From: Thalassiosira profunda
Taxonomy: Eukaryota > Bacillariophyta > Thalassiosirophyceae > Thalassiosirales > Thalassiosiraceae
Assembly (NCBI GenBank): GCA_036939355.1
Contig: JALLAP010001397.1
Span: forward strand, 1 to 11,309
Reading direction: 5' to 3'
Length of the DNA stretch: 11,309 nt
A model generated the notes under the pieces. The model did no database searches and was not told where the DNA came from. It saw only the letters and a list, made by a program, of their open reading frames with translations. Every line of letters begins with the position of its first letter. Position 1 is the first letter of the stretch. Below, in pieces: positions 8,401 to 11,309 of this stretch. Made by a program: the position numbers and the translations under genes.

Positions 8401-11309
8401 GTGGGCACAAACAGATTCTCTCCGTTGGTGTCGTCGCACAGCTGGCCATACTCGTTGGAGCCCGTGAAATGAATTCCATCCTCTGCAATGAACAACGAGT
8501 GGCTGTGACCAGCCGATACACTTGTCACTGAGCTGAGACTGTCCACACGAGTAGGGCTTGCCACATTGACCACTCCTTCGCCAAGCCCAAGCTGGCCCCT
8601 GCTGTTACTTCCACATCCATAGACATCGCCACTCTCAGTGAGCAACAGCGTGTGCTCGGCTCCAATGGCCACATCGACTATTCTGCCATCGACTGGTATT
8701 ATCTCGGGAATCATGACCTTGCCTCCTTCTTTTCCAAGGCACAATTGGCCTTGGCCATTGCTTCCTGTCGCCCACACTCGTCCCTGGGCATCCAACAGAA
8801 CTGTGTGCAGGATGCCGGAACCATCGTTGTTCTCCACGCCCGCAAAAGCCTTGTCCCACATTGGAGCTGTGACAACGTTCGACCCATCGTATACTTGCGA
8901 AATGGGTTGAAACTCATTCAGGCCTTGATCCACGCTGTCAAAGTCGACGCCCAAATGACCCTCATATCTCTGTCGGGAGTCGACGTACCCTGCAACCAGA
9001 GCGCTGCCATCAGGCAATACGATAACACTGTACCTGCATCCAGCTGCGACGTCGATCACGCCGTCGCCAGAGGCAAGTGGGATCGTTTGATCCGGTCCAC
9101 TCTGCCCGATCGAGTCGGTGGCGCCCCAGAACCAAAGAGCAAGGCCTTGTCGCGTCGGTGCGGGCGTCAACGCAATTGTTGGGGCATTGCTAGGCACTGG
9201 TGTCGTCACCACGTCCTTTTTGGTGGGCATATACGTGGGATACGAGGTGGGATCGTCGGTGGCGATGGTATCGATGGCGCCATCCTTCAGCGCCATCGAC
9301 TGGTCTTCGCCGGCAGAAATGAAGTGAATGCTGGCCTCTGGAAGCTTCACAAGGGTAGGGAGGTTGACATTCTCCTCTCCTCCAATGCCCAACTGCCCAT
9401 GGTCGTTCAGCCCCGTTGCCCAGACAGTTTCGGCAGCATCGTGGGCGTGGCTAAGGAATGGCTCCTTGTCGTCCCTGGTCCCAAAGAAAACAGAATACGC
9501 GCTCGGCCCCACGCCCAGGAGCTCCACCACCCTGTGAGACTTGGGCATGGACACGGCCGTTCGTATTCGGTCCGTATTGGACCCGTCGCCCAACTGCCCG
9601 AAGTAATTGCGCCCGCACGCCCCAACGCTGCCATCCTCGAAGAGGATGTAGCTCGAGAGGCGCGTCGCCTCGAAGGCCGTGGCGGTCTTTCCCTTCAGGT
9701 CGAACGCTTGCGCCTCGTAAACATTCTCGCCATCCGTGTCCACGCACAGCTGGCCGAACTCGTTCGAGCCCATGACGTACAATCCGTCGTCGGCCTCGAT
9801 GAGGGAGTGGTCCTTCCCGGCCGAGATCGATACGGCCGGGACGGGGAGCGTGTACACCTCGACCGGGGAGGCGGTCCAGGGCGACCCCTCGCCGAGCCCC
9901 AATTGGCCCCGGTCGTTCCTTCCGCAGGCCCAGACCTTCCCTTCCTCGTCCAGAAGCAAGGTGTGGACGCCGCCGATGGCCACGTCGACAATATTCTCAA
10001 GGGGTATCCTTTCGGGAATCATGCGGTCGACCGTGTCGCCCAAACACAACTGGCCCGCGCTGTTGCTTCCCGTGGCCCACGCGCGCCCCCGCCCGTCCAG
10101 CAGGATCGTATGGATGTTTTCTTCTCCCTCAGTATTTGCCACGCCCGCAAAGGCCTCCTTGAACCGCGGCGGGAACGTCACCCCGCCCTGCGCGGCGTCG
10201 AACACTCGCGTGATCTCTCGCCAGGGATTCTGCCCCTCCTTTACGTCCTGGGGGCGCAGCCCGAGGTGGCCCTGATACTCGCTCCTCTTTTCGACGTACC
10301 CTGTTGTGAAGGCAGCGCCGTCCGGATGGATCGCAATCGAATACCTCGATCCCGCCGAGGCCGCAATGGCCTTAACCCCCGCGTCGATTGGGGCGTCGAT
10401 GGTCGTCCCCTCCGGCTGCGAGAGAGACAATGGATTGCCCCACACGCACAAATCCAGCGGCGCCTCGTGGGTTCCAGAAATCGTCGGCTCGTACGTGTCG
10501 CTCTGCGGCGACGCCGAGGGAGACCCCGAGGGAGACTGCGTATCGTTGGCCGTTCCGGGCGTCGGGCTGTACGTCGGCCAGGGCATCGTGCCGTTCGCCG
10601 TCGGCGCGTAGGTGGGCCAGGGCATCGTGCCACCAGGAGTGGGCGCATAAGTCGGGAAATGCTTTCCGCCGCCGCCCCACCAATCGTCGTCGCCTGGAGT
10701 GGGCGCGTAGGTCGGCCAAGGAATTGTGCCGTTCGGTGTAGGGGAATATGTCGGGTAATGTTTCCCGCCGCTGCCCCACCAATCGTCGTCGTCTGGAGTT
10801 GGTGAATATGTTGGATACGGCGCCGGCGCTCCGCCGCCCCACCAGTCGTCATCGTCCGGAGTGGGCACCTTGGCCACCGGGGCCGCGGTGGCCCATCCCG
10901 CAGCCGGGGCCGGCGTGGGCCGGCAGCTCGGATGGTTGGGATCGTAAATGATCTCAACATCATCAGAGGAACTCGACGACCACGAGGGTTCCTCCCAAGA
11001 TGGGCTCTCCCACGACGAACTGCTCTTCACAGACTTGGGCGTCTTTGTAGACTTGGCCTTGGCCATCTTGGCGCTCTTGGAGCCCGCCCATCCCAACGCA
11101 TGGGGCGGCGGTGGAGGCACGCCGGGCGGCAGAGGATGCATGCCATTTGGCGGAGGAGGCGGCGGAGGAGGCCGCTCCCATCGTTCGACCTCCGCCCCCT
11201 TCTTTGCACCCTTGCCGGACTTCGCGTCCGGTGCGGGGTGCCACTGCAAATTCCGCCGCCCCCTGTGTCCATCATAATAGGTAGTTGGCGAATACGTCGG
11301 GTAGTACGT
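5481..11309 (-). CDS. Giant four-propeller RCC1-repeat protein (5' partial)
   Basis: The frame is open from the right edge to a TGA at 5481-5483, giving 1942 residues. No ATG marks the start. The first in-window residues (TYYPTYSPTTYYDGHRG) already look like linker, so the N-terminus lies outside. The order is: PT/Y linker; G/K-rich and poly-proline stretch; a lysine-periodic segment (SKSAKMAKAKSTKTPKSVK); Ser/Trp/Glu-rich stretch; DDDDWWGGG/PTYSPTP repeats; then four RCC1 propellers of about 370-390 residues joined by Pro/Thr/Ser linkers. Each propeller has typical RCC1 signatures (SAGxxHS, WATGSN, GQLGLG). RCC1 propellers bind proteins or chromatin or act as exchange factors; here the multi-domain layout, Asn-Gly-Thr/Asn-Asp-Thr sequons and recurrent cysteines point to a secreted or cell-surface protein rather than a nuclear Ran exchange factor. 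The specific function is unknown. No intron is needed within the window. Confidence 0.9.
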   Translation of the reverse strand, partial: TYYPTYSPTTYYDGHRGRRNLQWHPAPDAKSGKGAKKGAEVERWERPPPPPPPPNGMHPLPPGVPPPPPHALGWAGSKSAKMAKAKSTKTPKSVKSSSSWESPSWEEPSWSSSSSDDVEIIYDPNHPSCRPTPAPAAGWATAAPVAKVPTPDDDDWWGGGAPAPYPTYSPTPDDDDWWGSGGKHYPTYSPTPNGTIPWPTYAPTPGDDDWWGGGGKHFPTYAPTPGGTMPWPTYAPTANGTMPWPTYSPTPGTANDTQSPSGSPSASPQSDTYEPTISGTHEAPLDLCVWGNPLSLSQPEGTTIDAPIDAGVKAIAASAGSRYSIAIHPDGAAFTTGYVEKRSEYQGHLGLRPQDVKEGQNPWREITRVFDAAQGGVTFPPRFKEAFAGVANTEGEENIHTILLDGRGRAWATGSNSAGQLCLGDTVDRMIPERIPLENIVDVAIGGVHTLLLDEEGKVWACGRNDRGQLGLGEGSPWTASPVEVYTLPVPAVSISAGKDHSLIEADDGLYVMGSNEFGQLCVDTDGENVYEAQAFDLKGKTATAFEATRLSSYILFEDGSVGACGRNYFGQLGDGSNTDRIRTAVSMPKSHRVVELLGVGPSAYSVFFGTRDDKEPFLSHAHDAAETVWATGLNDHGQLGIGGEENVNLPTLVKLPEASIHFISAGEDQSMALKDGAIDTIATDDPTSYPTYMPTKKDVVTTPVPSNAPTIALTPAPTRQGLALWFWGATDSIGQSGPDQTIPLASGDGVIDVAAGCRYSVIVLPDGSALVAGYVDSRQRYEGHLGVDFDSVDQGLNEFQPISQVYDGSNVVTAPMWDKAFAGVENNDGSGILHTVLLDAQGRVWATGSNGQGQLCLGKEGGKVMIPEIIPVDGRIVDVAIGAEHTLLLTESGDVYGCGSNSRGQLGLGEGVVNVASPTRVDSLSSVTSVSAGHSHSLFIAEDGIHFTGSNEYGQLCDDTNGENLFVPTSIPGIAVENVVSFEAIKTSSYILYVDGSVSSCGRNNYGQLGDGTNVDQPLAEVEMTGDTYAVRLLGVGPSSESVFFVTENDHVYATGLNENGQLGIGDDKENKNLPTRVLFDELVMLGDVSASCDHTLAIGTVTGTLAPSESVTTESPTESPTKATEPSEGNNFFLWGCPEAVGQVNNDVLNPLFVDEDAVHASAGTEYSLIVLSDGTAMASGVVASLDLYSGHLGVSSLFEGANEFQPILNVVDGDTTTAAPKFDKVLGGVEYEADSGIIHSVLLDRQGRAYSTGSNTKGQLCLSDNADRTVPERIPIQGRVVDVAIGAEHTLLLLEDGNVYGCGSNSRGQLGLGGVVEVASPALVDGIGRVSSVTAGHSHSIFFSEVGLFFTGSNEYRQLCADTQGEVLFSPQELTIDQGVAVAVDAIKESSYILYEDGSVSGCGRNDHGQLGDGTNQDQFIVSVELDDHVVRLLGAGPSAQSIFFVANDERVWATGLNDRGQLGVGDTNDRNIPAQVRFGSQVLLDSITAGHCHTLALGVKTGTTPEPSQSPTFLVVVDPPTASPTYLVVVDPPTASPTFLVEVGAPTASPTFLTSVVDSNMYYWGAADSVGEPSGDVTSPQASGLAVVGVAAGSKYSLVVFADGTAQSAGYVESIDDYNGHLGLRGGDVSAGENPFQTITSVYDAESNVIVDAPFFVRAYAGAEQISSLGSMHSVLIDSDGGAWVTGSNNRGQLCLGDFDDRLIPQKVPGNRRVVSAAIGSEHTLLLLEDGSVYGCGSNEAGQLGLGEAVVETDVPTLVEGLGTVESMSAGLGFSLFKADDGLYITGNNFYGQLCVDETVGIDIFTPYRITDVPVDTVSSFEAIKSSSYILFNDGSVGACGRNNFGQLGDGTTTDRVRTSVDPIPGELPLRILGVGPSSESVFFVNEIGTTYATGLNDRGQLGVGDAMNRSTLTEVEFGGLAAEKISASGDHTLAISG
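5484..6628 (-). repeat. RCC1 propeller module 4 (C-terminal)
   Basis: This is the last of four homologous modules. It opens with SNMYYWGAADSVGE and closes with DHTLAISG at the stop codon. Blades in order: YSLVVFADG with the GYVES...GHLGL variant; HSVLIDSDG...GQLCLGD; HTLLLLEDG...YGCGSN; FSLFKADDG...GQLCVD; SSYILFNDG...GACGRN; ESVFFVNEIG...GQLGVGD. The seventh blade probably closes by pairing the final HTLAISG strand with the opening YYWGA strand, as in velcro-closed propellers. The four module cysteines are present. Confidence 0.85.
6639..6770 (-). repeat. 39-bp (13-residue) PTASPT linker repeat
   Basis: Between propellers 3 and 4 the unit SPTFLVVVDPPTA is repeated in tandem, with units starting at 6770, 6731 and 6692 and a partial fourth at 6653 (reading leftward). 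Units vary at a few positions (F/Y, VVVD/VEVG, P/A). Such Pro/Thr/Ser tandem linkers are typical of secreted or wall-associated stramenopile proteins and are prone to length change by slippage. Confidence 0.85.
6805..7916 (-). repeat. RCC1 propeller module 3
   Basis: This module opens with NNFFLWGCPEAVGQ and closes with GHCHTLALG. It has the same blade order as the other modules, including the GVVASLDLYSGHLGV first-blade variant, YGCGSN in blade 3, RQLCAD in blade 4 (Gly of the usual GQLC replaced by Arg) and SGCGRN in blade 5. Its DNA is closest to module 2: blocks at 7369-7394 and 7423-7454 recur identically 1218 bp to the right. It carries extra cysteines in the first and last strands. Confidence 0.85.
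8008..9146 (-). repeat. RCC1 propeller module 2
   Basis: This module opens with LALWFWGATDSIGQ and closes with CDHTLAIG. Blades include GYVDSRQRYEGHLGV, ATGSNGQGQLCLG, YGCGSNSRGQLGLG, TGSNEYGQLCDD, SSCGRNNYGQLGDG and ATGLNENGQLGIG. The linker to module 3 is short and Glu/Ser/Pro/Thr-rich (ESVTTESPTESPT). Identical DNA blocks shared with module 3 indicate a recent duplication or gene conversion. Confidence 0.85.
9279..10458 (-). repeat. RCC1 propeller module 1 (N-terminal)
   Basis: This module opens with LDLCVWGNPLSLSQ and closes with DQSMALKDG. It has the same seven-blade order, with a longer insertion in blade 6 (FGTRDDKEPFLSHAHDAAE). It is the most GC-rich and most divergent of the four at DNA level. 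The linker to module 2 (about 9147-9278) is Pro/Thr-rich, with YPTYMPT and NAPTIALTPAPT. Confidence 0.85.
10560..10870 (-). repeat. DDDDWWGGG / PTYSPTP tandem repeat region
   Basis: Reading along the gene, three acidic-tryptophan units (DDDDWWGGG, DDDDWWGSG, GDDDWWGGG) alternate with PTYSPTP or PTYAPTP units and with NGTIPW/NGTMPW units. At DNA level the acidic units are at about 10837-10860, 10774-10798 and 10675-10698. NGT and NDT sequons would be N-glycosylation sites if the protein enters the secretory pathway. The function of the Asp/Trp units is unknown. Confidence 0.8.
11025..11078 (-). other. Lysine-periodic (silaffin-like) segment
   Basis: The encoded segment SKSAKMAKAKSTKTPKSVK has lysines every third residue in two runs (three, then four) separated by one phase slip. 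It is preceded by a G/K-rich stretch and followed by Ser-rich sequence. It resembles the KxxK-type lysine clusters of diatom silaffins and related biosilica proteins, which are modified and help silica targeting. That link is family knowledge applied by analogy. Confidence 0.5.

Noticed and set aside
8652..10805. Plus-strand open frame (717 codons) opposite the RCC1 gene
   Set aside because: It is a shadow of the repeats on the minus strand; its apparent internal repeats mirror the RCC1 modules and it shows no domain of its own.
11247..11249. Start of the RCC1 gene at this codon
   Set aside because: The codon is TTG, not ATG, and the frame stays open for 20 more residues of linker-like sequence to the window edge, so the gene is 5' partial.

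Overview
This window looks like nuclear DNA of a photosynthetic stramenopile, most likely a diatom. The evidence is a short GT-AG intron, a plant-class-II-like TPS/TPP fusion with an N-terminal starch-binding-like domain, and a giant protein whose linkers use the diatom-typical 'SPT/PTYSPT' style next to a lysine-periodic silaffin-like segment. The species cannot be named from the sequence. Base composition is uneven. By hand count of single 60-base lines, GC is about 77% at 1921-1980 (TPS gene), 67% at 9781-9840, 52% at 7381-7440 and 48% at 7141-7200.

Layout: positions 1 to about 1250 hold no gene I can support. This stretch has a two-copy 139-bp GC-rich direct repeat (387-525, 571-709), two CCAAT/ATTGG palindromes (971-1005) and a strong G-quadruplex motif on the minus strand (1025-1056) about 200 bp before the first gene. 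Positions 1251-5273 (+) hold a two-exon gene of 1315 codons with the order CBM20-like domain, GT20 trehalose-6-phosphate synthase domain, HAD trehalose-phosphatase domain. Its intron is 4656-4730. Positions 5274-5480 are a short tail-to-tail gap. Positions 5481-11309 (-) hold one reading frame of 1942 codons that runs off the right edge, so its true N-terminus is missing. It encodes a low-complexity N-terminal region followed by four tandem RCC1-type beta-propellers.

The main discovery candidate is the TPS/TPP protein. It keeps both folds and many landmark motifs, but residues central to catalysis are changed in both domains. The R...K pair for the sugar-nucleotide phosphates has become V792...S797, the HAD acid/base Asp has become N1036, the SGR Arg has become D1086, and EHG has become SNG. 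Together with the glucan-binding-like N-terminus and several basic-Ser motifs, this suggests a regulatory pseudoenzyme linking storage glucan and trehalose-6-phosphate signalling, analogous to plant class II TPS proteins. The second candidate is the four-propeller protein with four invariant cysteines per propeller and a silica-targeting-like lysine cluster. It is probably a secreted or cell-wall protein of undescribed architecture. No functional link between the two genes is evident; they are simply convergent neighbours.
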